Origin: Halichondria panicea
Taxonomy: Eukaryota; Porifera; Demospongiae; Suberitida; Halichondriidae
Direction of reading: 5' to 3'
DNA: 64,000 nucleotides
NCBI RefSeq assembly: GCF_963675165.1
Contig: NC_087388.1
Coordinates: forward strand, 4,965,047-5,029,046
Below the pieces are notes generated by a model that saw only the letters and a list, made by a program, of their open reading frames with translations, made no database searches and was not told the origin of the DNA. Below, piece after piece: positions 1-12,003 of the stretch (positions within the stretch are counted from its first letter, which is position 1; each line of letters begins with the position of its first letter). The position numbers and the translations under genes are program-made.

Positions 1-1014
1 AGTATATTTTCGGGGGCAGAGTAGAATCTTCAGAGGGCCTGGTAAGTCTATAGCTGTCAGCTCACTAACTATACTAACTGTTAATGTCACGTTTTGTTTT
101 ACTCATTATATATATACAGGGCCAATGTGGATTGTTGGACCTTATGCCTACTTCCAACACTTCGCTATTGATCCAAGGGTGAGTTCTTTGTACACTGATA
201 ATTTCGTGTAAGTATTGCATTGCATAATTATGATGAGCAACTATTGTTGCTCATCATGGAATAATATGCACTTCCACAGGGCATCTTGCCTAATCCGGAA
301 GAATTGGTTGCTATTGGCAGCATCACAGCGGCACAGCGCACTCTGATCCAAGAAGATAACAAGCGTTATGTGAAAAAAAGCGACAGTATGTTATACTTCT
401 AATTAATTTTATGATGGGCCACTGAAACTTGCATCATTTAATCACTGTGGATTTTCATGTATATCTCAATATTAATTATCTTGCTTCCATATGCCAGTGC
501 TGACGAACAGTGCTATACTAACTGCTATCGAGAATGAGAATGCGTGCAATCCAGTTCTTAGAACCTCAGCAGTAACTACTATCACCTTAGTTCAGAGGTA
601 AGAAATACATGTTCTTCTCTTAATGACATTCTGATGTGCATGCATGAGCTGTAATATTTCACTATACACAGAGAGAATCCTCAACGTCTTACACAACTGA
701 GGTACCGAAAAAGCCATCCCAGCTCCTCTGAATCCACATGTGAGGGTAATTATTGTATGTACATATATATATACTCAGTGCATATAATTATGACCAAATA
801 TTAACTTATAGGGATCGAGCTAACAGAAATTCATATTTGTCATGTGTCATTTGTGACTATGCTATATTTATTGGGACTTTAGCCAGATTAGTACAACTTT
901 GAGAGACACTTCCTTTAGTAGACAAGAACTGTCTTTTTTTGGAGACTATTAAATTTTACCGTGAAGTCATGTAATTATTAGTGATTTTAATCCTAACTTT
1001 CAGCTCTCCCGTGA
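1..1014 (+). CDS. 3' part of an unrecognised multi-exon gene
   Basis: Exons can be joined in one frame: 1-41, 120-178, 280-385, 498-597, 672-745 and 1004-1014 (stop TGA 1012-1014). All junctions are GT-AG and the phases agree. The translated part starts VYFRGQSRIF, continues through GPMWIVGPYAYFQHFAIDPR and ends in a basic, Ser-rich tail (RYRKSHPSSSEST). I do not recognise the family; no signal peptide or membrane segment is visible in this part. The last tiny exon is the weakest call: reading on past 745 gives a stop near 801 instead. The gene begins before the window. Confidence 0.45.
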
Positions 1015-1530
1015 AACAATTGTGTTTTGGTGCTCAAGCAGAAGAAAAAAACAGTTACTTTGCCGATAATTATGTGTGTATAGCTATTATTATAATCCAA
1101 GTTGCTTTCCTTGATTTGTGCAAATTGTAAATAGCTGCATGTATGTATTAGTTTATGTACAGTGTAATACCATCCTATTTAAGGATGAACGGTTATCAAT
1201 TCTTGCATTACAGCTAAAGCACTGCGATTACCCACGAAAACTTAAGTCAAAATTGTCCCTGACATTCGATCAGAAACACCAGAAGAGTATCGAAAATCAG
1301 TTGAGCCAATTTTGTAGCAATGGTTAACAAATCGTAAAGCAAAGGAATTGTTAGGGCGACAAACTTGCAAACGTAATCTGTTTGTACATACATATAGGAA
1401 GTACATGGCTTAAAAAGTAATATATCGGGAACATTTGGGACTGCATGTGGATCTTATAGAACCAACTAGAATTAGCTATACAGATTTTTGCTATCGTGTC
1501 TGTCAAAATCACAAATTTCGTTAACATTCT

Positions 1531-1623
1531 TAGCCTCGATCCCAGGCCGAGTTTTCGCTTTTATAACGGTTAGGCGAACAACTATAGTTATAAAAGCGAA
1601 AACTCGGCCTGGGATCGAGGCTA
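1531..1623. mobile_element. 93-bp palindromic MITE, TAGCCTCGA family, with 9-bp TSD
   Basis: The element starts TAGCCTCGATCCCAGGCC and ends with its reverse complement; the arms are about 36 bp. It is flanked by TAACATTCT at 1522-1530 and again at 1624-1632, an exact 9-bp target duplication. Other copies are at 43015-43602, 53082-53307 and 60246-60301. It has no coding capacity. 9-bp duplications are typical of Mutator-like transposases, so mobilisation in trans is inferred. Confidence 0.85.
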
Positions 1624-2147
1624 TAACATTCTATGCTATTTGTGTGGCTTTCAAAAAAGTTATGGTGAAAATTAACTGCCGCAAGTGATTAATTTAGCTA
1701 TAAAAAATCCTCTGAAGATAAATCCGGGATCTCTTGTCTGCATGCATATATGCTGGGCGCGATAGCTCAACCGATTCCTCATGTGATTTTATCAAGCTAT
1801 AGTGGTGGTACATGTATAAGCCCAATGGTGCCTCGTAGCGTAGTAGCCATGCATAATGATATTCATAGCTGGCTTCCTTACCCTTTCCCCGTTTTATTTA
1901 AAACCAGAATAAATAAAAAAAACTTTATTCATAATTATAATCATCATGAACCTTACGTAGAAATGACTTGTAACTAGTGATAATTATCACAATCATCACT
2001 ATGTTATTCATTTGATTTCACAGTTTATACAACAGCATGTGGTTGCGACGTAAGGTTGGAGAAACGCCCCCTATGGTTTTAAGTGGAGTTGTGTACTGTT
2101 CCTAATGAACTCTTGCTGTTACCTAACACCCTTTCTTTTGTACTGCC

Positions 2148-2808
2148 CTTTGCAGCTCACTTGGAAGTTTGGAGCAAATAGTAAATTGCAAAAAACCACT
2201 TGAGATAAGTGTAACAGTTTACACAAGTAAACCACAATACTATAGAACAAGGGACAAAGTATAAATTTTGGAACAGAAGATTCAGATCTTTATGTGAATA
2301 TATAGTATATACCTTAGTACAGTTTTCAGCATAAACTACTATAGTTGGGTAACCATGAAAAACTAATCCTTATCAAGAGGAGTTAAGTGGCGTACTATAT
2401 CATTGTGGCAGAGAATTGGAGACTGGTTCAGCAGCAGGCTGTTTCTCAGTCAACATAGACGAACAGGCAGTTATGTCGTAATCAAGCTACTCCTACAGCC
2501 CAAACTTAGTACTTATAGATAGAGATTTGGCCAAGCTGTGGTTTAGCTGTAAACTGTTACACAGTGGTTTTTTGCATTTTACAGTAATACAACTTCACGT
2601 GAGCTTACGTGAGCTACAACAAATAGCGTGAAAAACTACAACAACAAAACATAAAGATCTGGTCTATTCCAAAATTTAAACTTGGTCCCTTAAGGGCTCT
2701 ATAGTAATGTGGTTTACTTATGTAAACTGTTACACTTATCTCAAGTGGTTTTTTGCAATTTACTATTTGCCCTAAACTTCCTAGTGAGCTGCAAAGGGCA
2801 GTATCCCT
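2148..2808. repeat. Foldback repeat with arms of about 145 bp
   Basis: The segment 2152-2293 (GCAGCTCACTTGGAAGTTTG onwards) returns as a reverse complement at about 2645-2805, imperfect but clear across GTAAATTGCAAAAAACCACT and the ATAAAGATCT block. A shorter related piece lies at 2525-2575. This looks like an old non-autonomous transposon; no target duplication was resolved. Confidence 0.6.
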
Positions 2809-3260
2809 GCAACACTGTTTATAGCCCTGAGATGGACTCTCAAGCGCATGCGCATGCGCAAAATCTGTCCATGCAGTTCCACGTGGCAAAGATTGCATCT
2901 TTGTGGTGAAACTAGATATTCGGGTGAAACAAGATACGGTGTCTTATAAGTTAGTGTTCTTGTTCCTGTACATTCTTTGTTGCGAGAAAAACAACAACAG
3001 GCAAAAGGTAAAAGAAATAGAATTAGAACTGAGAATGTTAGCTCCTAGCCTCATAGTCTACACACACGTACACACACACTAACTCATTCTCACATATCCT
3101 GTAATATACATCATACCTTATAGGTAAATGCATAGATAAAAAAATGCATTGTATGATTGTGGTTGACTACTAGCTTGTATTACACTACTCTTAACTATAT
3201 ATTATAATCGTATAAATACATGCACACATGTAATCAGAGTTATCTGACGTTGCCGAGACA

Positions 3261-5133
3261 ATGGTATTGGACCTGTTGCTTTTCCGAGCGGATCAGGGCG
3301 GAGACCCGGACAAGATTCGGGAGATACAACGAAAGAGGTTCAAGGACGTCAGTCACGTCGACAAGGTCATAGAATACGATGATCGATGGAGAAAACGTGA
3401 GTTGAACTTCATACATGATGGGCCAAGCTGGCTCTGATGACATCATGTCGTCTCGTGACATGTATCATAAAGCACTGCCAAATCTGTTACTAAAATTTAG
3501 TAGCCATTGTGAGTTAAATTTATCATTACAGTACTCTTGTCAGTCTTAGCATCACTCAGTACCTTGACAAGTATTAGCTATACACAGGGGAACGTGCATT
3601 CAAAAAAATCATTTGTCGATCTGCAAAGGGGAATTTCCCCACTCTGAAATCTAGCTAGCTATGGCCACAATTGAAGTGTCTATAGTAGCTAGTTGGATCC
3701 TTTATTAGCATTTGAACAACCATCACTGAGGTTCGGATTGTTCAATTATGTTTGAATGTAAATCAGACGTCGTGTTGGAGCAGTTTTGTCAAAAATGCAC
3801 GGCCTGACAGTGAGGAAAAAGCAGGCTGACCATGCCTTCTGAAAGTACTTTTGAAATGTTGGTCCATCCAATTGGCTCTTTGAAAATACTACAATTATAA
3901 TACTATGATCCTGCACCCTTTCCATACATGCCAGCTACCTCAGTGTTGCGTATGTTTCTCAGTGATGCTATAGCAACCCTCCACCCTCTTTAGACAGGCC
4001 ACTCATTATGTCTGTCTAACTTATATTATTTTTTGTGGAGGAACAGTTATGTTTTTAACTCTGTGTAAAATTGAGAAGTTATAATACCCTACGATTTAGC
4101 GACCAGAAGAAAATATTTTCTCCCGATTTAGTTATCTAGTTTTGAAGAACTTTTTCTTTTCTTGTAACTGTCAAGTTTGTTTGTAGCCGTTCACCCACCC
4201 TCACACACACACACCCTCCCCCCTCCCCCCCTCCCCACACACACATATAGTGAGATTTCAGATGGATAACTGCAACAAGCTCAAGAACATGTGCAGTAAA
4301 GAGATTGGTCGCAAGAAGAAGAACAAGGAACCTGATGGAGACACTGAGACACTGCCCGAGGACTTTAGCCAGAAACTGGACACCCTCACTGTAGAAGATC
4401 TCTCAGTAAGCTCAAATTTTATGCCAATTTACTTTGTTTCAGGGATGTGCCCACACTGGTCGGTTGTGGTTGTTACTAACCCCCTCATTGGCCTAGTTTG
4501 CATGTAAATCTGAGTCACGATACGAACAGAGAACTGGCTGGCATCAAACTTCCCCCTGTTCCCATCCTCAGGAATAAGTTGTGTTGAATCAAAGATCAAG
4601 GATTGAAAGTCTCCCCCTATATTCGAAAATTCTAGGGTGTTTGTGTCGTATATTCCAAGGTGTAGTTATGATGGAATGAGGAGTTGTTACTGTAGCTTAG
4701 CAACCATGAGCTTGCAAGGGAGTCATTATGGATGTCGGAATTAACTTCACAGTACATCGAGTGTAAACATTGCAAGTGTTTCTAGGTCTTCTGTCTACAT
4801 TCCGATGGTAACCGTGGTTTCTTTGATGCACTAATGCAGTGGTTTTTGTAGAATAACGAGCGCTTTTTGTGCCAAGTCTGGTTTTCATAGTCCATATATA
4901 GGACCTCGTTCCCAACTAGTGGTTCCAATAAATGTTCTAATTTTCCTAATGAAATCACCGCGGGTGATGCCTCGGTGTAGACGCCAAATCTTTACGGCAT
5001 TGAAGCTACGGTACTAGCAGACTACTATGAAGTACACACATGTACAGTGCAATTTATTACGTTTGCATGCAAAAGAGTGATAAATAAAGAAATGATAGAT
5101 AACATTGTTGTACAATCATGCCCCCCACACACA

Positions 5134-5174
<41 letters not shown>

Positions 5175-6856
5175 CCACACACACACATACAGCCCCTCAC
5201 TGTGCTACAAATTAAGCAGGTTCAAAAACTGATAGAGGAAAGAAACGAAAAAGCAAAAGAAGAGATCAAAGTTTGTGAGGAAGAGAGACATCGTTACCTT
5301 GTATTGATCGGCAATATAGTCCACCCCTCCGTTCCCGTTAGCAACGATGAGGTGTGTGTGTGTGTGTGTGTGTGTGCACATGCATGTAGGTGGCCTGGGT
5401 GTGGAGTAGACGGGATTGTAAAAAGCCTCATGTAAAGTTCTATAGCATGAGTCAACCTCTCTAGCTGTGTCATCAGTCCATCTTTTTATTGCAGACACTG
5501 TTGGTCTACCTAAGTACGACTAGCTACTACCGTAGAAACTGGATTATTAGCGCATGCGCTTTTAGGGTCAATAGCAGAGCTCTATACGCTTATATTCGAG
5601 AATGCGCCTATAATGCAGTCATTTTGAGCCCCACCCAGCAACCGGATGTCTCTGTGATGAGAGCTGACTCACAAGCTGGCTAGAAAGTGAGCAAGCAAGG
5701 CAAGCGGGCAACCCTAACTGGATCTATATCATACTATTATGTTCCAGTTCATTTTATAGGTCATTTACATCATTTAAATTCATATTATAAAAACATTCAT
5801 ATTGACCAGGAACTTGCCCGGAGAGTCCTTACAGATGGATATCACCAGCTATATAGCTATCATGCACTGTACAAGCTAACTAGCTCGTACATAGCTGAAT
5901 CAATTCTAAAATTCACTAATAACCTTCGCATAATTGGAAAAGCGCTTCAATTCGAGTATAAAAAGCCTGCAGTTGAGCATGCGCTTAAAATAAAGATACG
6001 CTTATAATCGAGTAAGCGCTAATAATCCAGTTTCTACGGTATAGAGACATGATGCCTCATTTAATCTCCTTCTCCATCTCCATTTGGAAAAATTATTTGT
6101 GATCCGTCCAAGTATGATTATTGTAGAACCTCATATTTATCCCCCCCCCTCCCTCTTCCCCCAGGACAACAATGGCATAGAGCGTCTGGTGGGAGACTGC
6201 ACCTCACGTAAGAAGTACTCGCACATCGACCTACTGCACATGATCAACGGAGTGGAGACTGAGAAAGCGACCATTGCTGCTGGCAACAGATGCTACTATC
6301 TCAAAGTATATCTTGTGGCGGGCGTGATTATTGTATCAAACGATTAGGAATGGTTGCTGGATTATGATTACTCGTATGTGTCCTATCTTTTTTTTGGCTG
6401 TCCACTGCGTTGATTTGCTTTTCCATACAGTACTTTTGAGTACACATGTCGTCGGTACATTTGTGTGTAGAAAAGGAGAAATGGTGCTTTCCCCTTGTAA
6501 TGGTTGTAGTACATTAATTTTATTAGCTTGTTGCCTCAGATAATAGTACTAGTTCCCTAGCTTGCATTGGTTTTGTGTGATAATAATTACGAAGTACGAT
6601 TAATTTTGCTATGAACTTATTACATTGATCGGCTTAGTTTTTTTAGAAAATGATCTCATTAGAAAAATGATTTTATATTATTCGTCACCATCTCACACAG
6701 GGAGCTGCTGTTTGGTTGGAGCAGGCTCTGATCCAGCTGGCTATGAGGGTGCTCCATCGTCATGGCTACTCGCCCATCTACACACCGTTCTTCATGAAGA
6801 AGGAGGTCATGCAGGAGGTGGCACAACTTTGCGACTTCGATGAGATGCTGTACAAG
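3261..6856 (+). CDS. SARS1: Cytosolic seryl-tRNA synthetase, exons 1-5
   Basis: Charges tRNA-Ser (and tRNA-Sec) with serine in the cytosol; class II synthetase. Exons: 3261-3396, 4251-4405, 5193-5351, 6165-6305 and 6701-6856, with consistent phases; they encode residues 1-249. The start [16 protein letters not shown] matches the usual animal N terminus. Residues about 30-150 form the tRNA-binding helical arm ([24 protein letters not shown]), followed by WGDCT-like [14 protein letters not shown] and the start of the catalytic core ([18 protein letters not shown]). CA or TG microsatellites sit directly at the intron edges near exons 2 and 3. The gene continues at 29791 after a 22.9-kb intron; the joint YK|V falls where other animals read ELYKVIGK. 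Confidence 0.95.
5128..5380. repeat. CA/GT microsatellites flanking SerRS exon 3
   Basis: A (CA)n tract at about 5128-5190 runs up to the AG acceptor of exon 3, and a (GT)n tract at 5352-5378 begins at the donor itself. In the transcript the CA and GU tracts are complementary and flank the exon, so they could pair; whether they affect splicing is unknown. Confidence 0.7.
5530..6039. mobile_element. TA-flanked MITE in SerRS intron 3
   Basis: CCGTAGAAACTGGATTATTA at the left end is matched by its reverse complement at the right end (GCGCTAATAATCCAGTTTCT then ACGG). Each end is bordered by TA, as expected for Tc1/mariner-type insertion. The interior has GCATGCGC palindromes and no credible gene; the open 106-codon frame inside matches nothing I recognise. 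Confidence 0.7.
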
Positions 6857-6885
6857 GTTAGTATAGGTATACAAGATTCAGGGGC

Positions 6886-9500
6886 CCAATCTTTGAAATG
6901 GTTGTGTGTACATGTTTGTACAGTCATGTATACATGTATGTGCACACCAGTGCTAGTAGCTTTATTGCCTGTCCCTAAGCTACAAGTTAGTGTGCTAAAT
7001 TTGGTGTTTCTGGAGCTAGCTAATCTTATACAAGCTTTGTACAAATGCATCCAATATTTATGTCGAAAGTGATGGGAAGCTATGGAACTGGCGGTACAAC
7101 CGTATCTACACATCTGTCTAAACTATGGCTACATAGTTTCTTGGAGATTTGTAGCTACGTGTACATGCAATGATTTCTATCGCTACCGCTGTTTCAGTAT
7201 CAGAAACTTGCGGTACAACTGTATCTGCACATCTGTCTACATACTTTCTTAAAGATTTGTAGGCTAGCCATGATTCCCATGGCGGCCAGACAAGCGAATA
7301 ATTTAATACGATAATTTATTGCTAGTCCTCGTTTATCAAGTGGCTTTCAGTATCGGAATTTGTATGGAATTTTAGAAGAATTTGGTGATTATATAGGATG
7401 TTATAGACTGATTATGGTATCTCCAAGTGCGTATGAAGAGAAGAGGGCATGCAACTTGCAATGTATACTGTGTATGCGTTATATTATTGATGAGTCAGCA
7501 GGATTTGCTATATTTAGCCAACCGCCCACTAGGTAATGAGGCGCTAGTCTATAGAGTATAAAGTGCATGTGCATGCAATAAATTCTTGTCTATATTTTTA
7601 GACATACACCCCCGTCCATTTGTAATACCATAGATTGTAGTTGCATGCCCTCTTTATACGCTCTTGATATCTCCATGTATAAACGTTACTGCAAGGGTGC
7701 ACACCCAATCTTTGAAATGGTTGTGTGTACATGTTTGTACAGTCATGTATACATGTATGTGCACACCAGTGCTAGTAGCTTTATTGCCTGTCCCTAAGCT
7801 ACAAGTTAGTGTGCTAAATTTGGTGTTTCTGGAGCTAGCTAATCTTATACAGTGTAATGCTTTGTACAAATGCATCCAGAGTTAATGTCGAAAGTGATGG
7901 GAAGCTATGGAACTGGCGGTTGTATACCGTATCTACACATCTGTCTAAACTATGGCTACATAGTTTCTTGGAGATTTGTAGCTACATGTACATGTAATGT
8001 GCTGCTGCTGTTTCAGTATGGAAACTTGCGGTACAACTATATCTGCACATCTGTCTAAACTATGCCTAACAACAAGAGTACATGCACTCCTGCTAACACA
8101 TAGTTTCTTGGAGATTTGTAGCCAATGATTTCTACCGCTACCGCTGTTTCAGTATCGGAAACTTGCGGTTCAACTGTATCTGTAAATCTGTCTACATAGT
8201 TTCTTGGAGATTTTGTAGGCTAGCCATGATTCCCATGGCAGCCAGACGAACTAATAATTTGTTTATTGCGAGTCCTCGTTTATCAGGTGGCTTTCAGTAT
8301 CGGAATTTGTATGGAATTTTAGAAGAATTTGGTGATTAGGGTGTTATAGAATATCATCTCCATGTAGACACGTTACTGCAAGGGTGCACAACTAATAGAC
8401 ACATTGTTTGAACTATGTCTAACACCAATGATTTCTATTTTTTATCTTGTGGCTTTTTGAGAATGTGTATATAATAAGATGATTAATGTTCACGAGTCCT
8501 TGGAATCTGGATTAAATCCTTGTGTAAAACAAGCAGGATTATAGACCTCCATAGTGGTACTTATACTTCCGTATATATAGCTGTCAGTAGGTGCATGGTT
8601 CAATAGCAACTGGACTACATACCTACATGTATTACTTGCAGTACTTGAAATAATTATATGAGGGGCTACCATAAAATTATAGCGGGTATATTTCAGGGGT
8701 ATAAATTTTCGCTGAAAGACCGTCGGAGAGGTTTTCATTGATTAATTTTCGCTTGAGTAGCAGCATGCATGCATAGATTTGTGGGTATAAAAATTAATGT
8801 CATGCTTAATCATGCAGTGAAAGCCGCTAATAATCACTCAAAATATATACCCGCTATACGGTAGTCCCCTATGTATATATAGGGGACTTTTTTAAGGAAC
8901 TGCAAGTGATACATGCAGGTGTATAGTGTAGTCGCTATTGGACCATCTATACATAAGCCAATATTAAATTCGTAGGTAATTGTAAGAACATGTTCAGTAC
9001 ATGGTTGGCAGGGAGAAGAAACTTAGCTACGGTGTACTGCTTTGTACAAATTCCTCTACAATTAATGTCAAAAGTGATGGGAAGTTATGGAACTTGCAGT
9101 ACAACCGTATCTACACATCTGTCTAAACTATGGCTACATAGTTTCTTGGAGATTTGTAGCTACGTGTACATGTAATGTGCTGCTGCTGTTTCAGTATGGA
9201 AACTTGCGGTACAACTATATCTGCACATCTATCTAAACTATGCCCAACACCAAGAGTACATGCACTCCTGCTAACACATAGTTTCTTGGAGATTTGTAGC
9301 CAATGATTTCTATCGCTACCGCTGTTTCAGTATCGGAAACTTGCGGTTCAACTGTATCTGCAAATCTGTCTACATAGTTTCTTGGAGATTTTGTAGGCTA
9401 GCCAATGATTCCTATCGCTGCCGCTGTTTGATCAGGTGGCTTTCAGTATGCATGTGCATGCTATGTAGAATTTTAAAAGAATTTGGTGATTAGGATGTTA
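6886..9500. repeat. Low-copy direct repeats in the left part of SerRS intron 5
   Basis: A block beginning CAATCTTTGAAATGGTTGTG at 6889 recurs at 7708. A downstream block (AAAGTGATGGGAAGCTATGG) occurs at about 7060, 7890 and 9067, each followed by several copies of a module containing ACATAGTTTCTTGGAGATTT. The unit therefore duplicated at least three times, with a shorter module repeated inside each copy. No credible coding region is seen. Confidence 0.75.
8661..8870. mobile_element. MITE with AGGGGCTACC termini
   Basis: The left end AGGGGCTACCATAAAATTAT with AGCGGGTATAT is matched in inverse at the right end (ATATACCCGCTATACGGTAG then TCCCCT). It spans about 210 bp, is non-coding and lies between two of the local direct repeats. 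Confidence 0.6.
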
Positions 9501-10059
9501 TAGACTGATCATATAGTATCTCCATGTATATACACGTTTCTGCAATGGTGCACTATTAACATATTTAACTCTGTCTAACACATAGTTCTGGGTGATTTGT
9601 AGTCTATTCTTTTATCTGATGGCTTTTTGGGATGTGTATGTAGGTGATTGAAAAAAGCTGTTTCACGAGGCCTTTAATCTTGGTTGGAATCTGGATTTAA
9701 ATCCTCGTGTAAAACAAGCAATGAGAATTTAGTATACCTCCATAGTGGCACTTATACTTCCGTATATATAGCTGTCAGTAGGTCTTAGTATAAGTAGTCA
9801 GGTGCCTAGTTGACAGTAATTCCCAACAGAGATACTACAATGCCTCGTGACCATACAAGTTAGTAAACATGTAAGACACTATAATACTTCATACATTTAA
9901 TAACACAATGAAGCCACAATCACAAAATAAACTACTTGAGACTTAGTATAGGGGGAATTAAGCTTTTTTCTATAATGAATTTGAATTTGAAAGTGAATAA
10001 TCTCTCTATATATAGGGGTATGTCTGCAAGAGGTCACACAATTAATGTCTACTAAATAG

Positions 10060-10371
10060 CTAGCTGCTCTTTTCTGACTCTTGTAGCTAATAAAAAGCTA
10101 GGGCTTTAGTGCAGGACTATAACTCATAAGTTGAATAGAAACTTTTGTGCAAACAAGTGATGCTACAGCTTTCAATGTGAGTTCTAGTCAAACTAGCCAT
10201 AACTCGAGAAAGAAGCTTTAGTTTGTAATCTACGAATCAAAATCCAAGAGAACGTGGCTAGAAGCCTATATATAGAAACTGTTTTCGTCGCATTGCAGCA
10301 TTTACAGCCACAGTCACTGTCAGCTTTACTGTATCCCTCTTGCGGCTACGCCGCCTTGAGGCATAACAATG
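10060..10371. repeat. Interspersed repeat ending GGCATAACAAT (SINE-like), copy 1
   Basis: Conserved blocks are CTAGCCATAACTCGAGAAAG, AACGTGGCTAGAAGCCTATA and a 3' end with GCGGCTACGCC followed by GAGGCATAACAAT. Related copies lie at about 17590-17812, 19000-19248, 39450-39828 and 46905-47308. It is non-coding. The shared 3' end and variable 5' end suggest a SINE-like or non-autonomous element, but no tRNA-like promoter was identified. Confidence 0.6.
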
Positions 10372-10769
10372 TTGAATGTATATGTCTCTAAGATTTTGTA
10401 CAAATCATTATCCCCTATACCTCTATACGTCCACCCCTCTTGCTCATCACGAAGCATAAATAATTAGTGATAGATATGGTCCTATAATTATGACACTTAT
10501 AATTATGTATAGGCCGCCAGCACGCAGAGAAAGCTGTGTAGTAAACCATGCACTGGTTAATCGATGCAGTAAACGCCACATGTGCATCATGTCACCGTGC
10601 CATGAGAAGGCAGCGTATAGTGGTGTATACTGTTTGGAACTCAATCAATCTCTCGTCATTAATCGATACTCGAAGAGACTATAATATAGTTTGCTTAATA
10701 TTATACTTTGTAATACTGTACTTTGTTCTGTTATTTATTTTTTATCTCACTCTTAATGGATTTCACTGT

Positions 10770-10960
10770 TGAACTAGGTTGAAACTACCTTGAAGCTACC
10801 TTGTTGCAACCACCTTGTTGCAACCTGGTTAAAACCGCCTGGCTACAACCTTGAAACAAGCTTGAAACAATTTCAAATCCATGGTTCTGGCAAGGTTACT
10901 GCAACCTTGCCACAACCTTGTAAGACTTGCTTGTTTCAACCTTGCCAAAAGGTAGTTATT
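10770..10960. repeat. Degenerate minisatellite based on CAACCTTG
   Basis: A run of imperfect 8-14-bp units of the type TTGCAACC / CAACCTTG / GAAACAAG lies upstream of the 172-aa gene. It is low-complexity and non-coding. Confidence 0.6.
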
Positions 10961-11165
10961 TCTGTATGGGATATGTTATACACTGCATGTGTACAGGTTT
11001 AGTGTGCCCGTGTTTCGATATGTCTACCCCTCAAAAATGCATGTGTGGGGTGATGTACTCTATCTACATATTATCTGTCTAGACTACGCTGCTTCTCTTC
11101 TCGGAGATTTGTAACCACTTCCATCCGGTGGTTTTCAGTATGGAAATGTACAATAGGTAAATCTC

Positions 11166-11172
11166 TATAAAA
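11166..11172 (+). promoter_or_regulatory. TATA box of the 172-aa gene
   Basis: TATAAAA stands 45 bp before the ATG at 11217, a spacing that leaves a 5' UTR of roughly 15-20 nt. Confidence 0.6.
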
Positions 11173-11216
11173 GTAGCAAGAACTGGTATAGTTAAGTATA
11201 AACTAAGTCATTCAGG

Positions 11217-11735
11217 ATGGCCAGTCAACAACGTAGTTCATCACCTTCACGACAGGAGCTTAGCTTTGATGATGCCCCCCAACCGAGTTTTAGACTAACA
11301 CTTCGTCAACCAAAGCACAAGAGTCTCTGGGAGCGCATGAAAGAAGCAGCCAAGTCTCTGTCGCCTGAACACTTTTTTAAATGGATTCAGGCGGAAAAAA
11401 AGAAGATTGACGCTAAAGTTGATCGAGGTGAACAACTCACTGATGAAGACGTTGCTTTTCTCAACAAGTCTCTTGAAACACAATTAAATGAGACTATCGA
11501 CAATTTCAAGGCGCAATTCATGGAAATTGCTAAGATAGAGAAGACTGATTCTCCAGAAGTAATAAAGATGAAAAGGGAAATTCAAGAAGGTTTGATAGCT
11601 TGGCTAGAGAATCTGTTTTTCTGGATTATTACAAAACTCAAAAAGATTTTTGAGATGATAAAGGAAGCGATAGAGTGGTGTTTCGAGCAAGTGAAAGTGT
11701 TTTTCAAGAAGCTGTATTCGTTTATTATTGAATAG
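11217..11735 (+). CDS. Intronless 172-aa protein with amphipathic helices
   Basis: I do not recognise the family. The first 30 residues are Ser/Gln/Arg-rich and look disordered (MASQQRSSSPSRQELSFDD). The rest is strongly helical and highly charged. Residues about 124-171 form long amphipathic helices rich in Trp, Phe, Ile and Lys (AWLENLFFWIITKLKKIF; VKVFFKKLYSFIIE). There is no signal peptide and only one Cys. The C-terminal part could bind or insert into membranes; this is inferred from composition only. The gene has a TATA box close to the start and no introns, like its peptide-gene neighbours, and lies inside an inverted repeat pair. Confidence 0.7.
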   Translation: MASQQRSSSPSRQELSFDDAPQPSFRLTLRQPKHKSLWERMKEAAKSLSPEHFFKWIQAEKKKIDAKVDRGEQLTDEDVAFLNKSLETQLNETIDNFKAQFMEIAKIEKTDSPEVIKMKREIQEGLIAWLENLFFWIITKLKKIFEMIKEAIEWCFEQVKVFFKKLYSFIIE

Positions 11736-12003
11736 AGTTGGTGCTCTATGTATATAGCAGAGCTGACTGAGACTGATAGCAAGAACAATTGAAGTACGTA
11801 TGTGTATTTTGTGATTGTGTTATTAAATGTATGAAGTATCATAGTGTCTTACATGTTTACTAACTTGTATGGTCACGAGGCATTGTAGTATCTCTGTTGG
11901 GAATTGCTATCAACTACACACCTGACTACTTATACTGAGCCACAGCAAGTCCAATATAGCAAGATTTAGTGTACTAGATAGTTTGTGTGCTAGGTCTGAC
12001 AAA

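Larger units (their letters stand above)
1015..3260. other. Gene-free region upstream of seryl-tRNA synthetase
   Basis: No convincing coding exon is seen between the partial gene and the synthetase start. The region holds a 93-bp palindromic element (1531-1623) and a foldback repeat (2148-2808), listed separately. The synthetase promoter must lie towards the right end, but no clear TATA box is visible there. Confidence 0.6.
9785..11938. repeat. Inverted repeat pair (about 125-bp arms) enclosing the 172-aa gene
   Basis: The segment 9785-9909 (TAGTATAAGTAGTCAGGTG; CCCAACAGAGATACTACAAT; CCTCGTGACCATACAAGTTA) returns as a close reverse complement at 11814-11938. The pair encloses 1.9 kb with the 172-aa gene, whose 3' flank runs into the right arm. 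This may be a transposon with long termini or the remnant of an inverted gene duplication. Target duplications were not found. Confidence 0.7.

Noticed and set aside
5687-6007. 106-codon plus-strand frame in SerRS intron 3
   Set aside because: It lies inside a TA-flanked MITE and shows no recognisable domain.
10060-10371. A tRNA-derived SINE with identifiable A and B boxes
   Set aside because: The repeat has a shared 3' end, but I could not find convincing box motifs, so only a SINE-like repeat is called.
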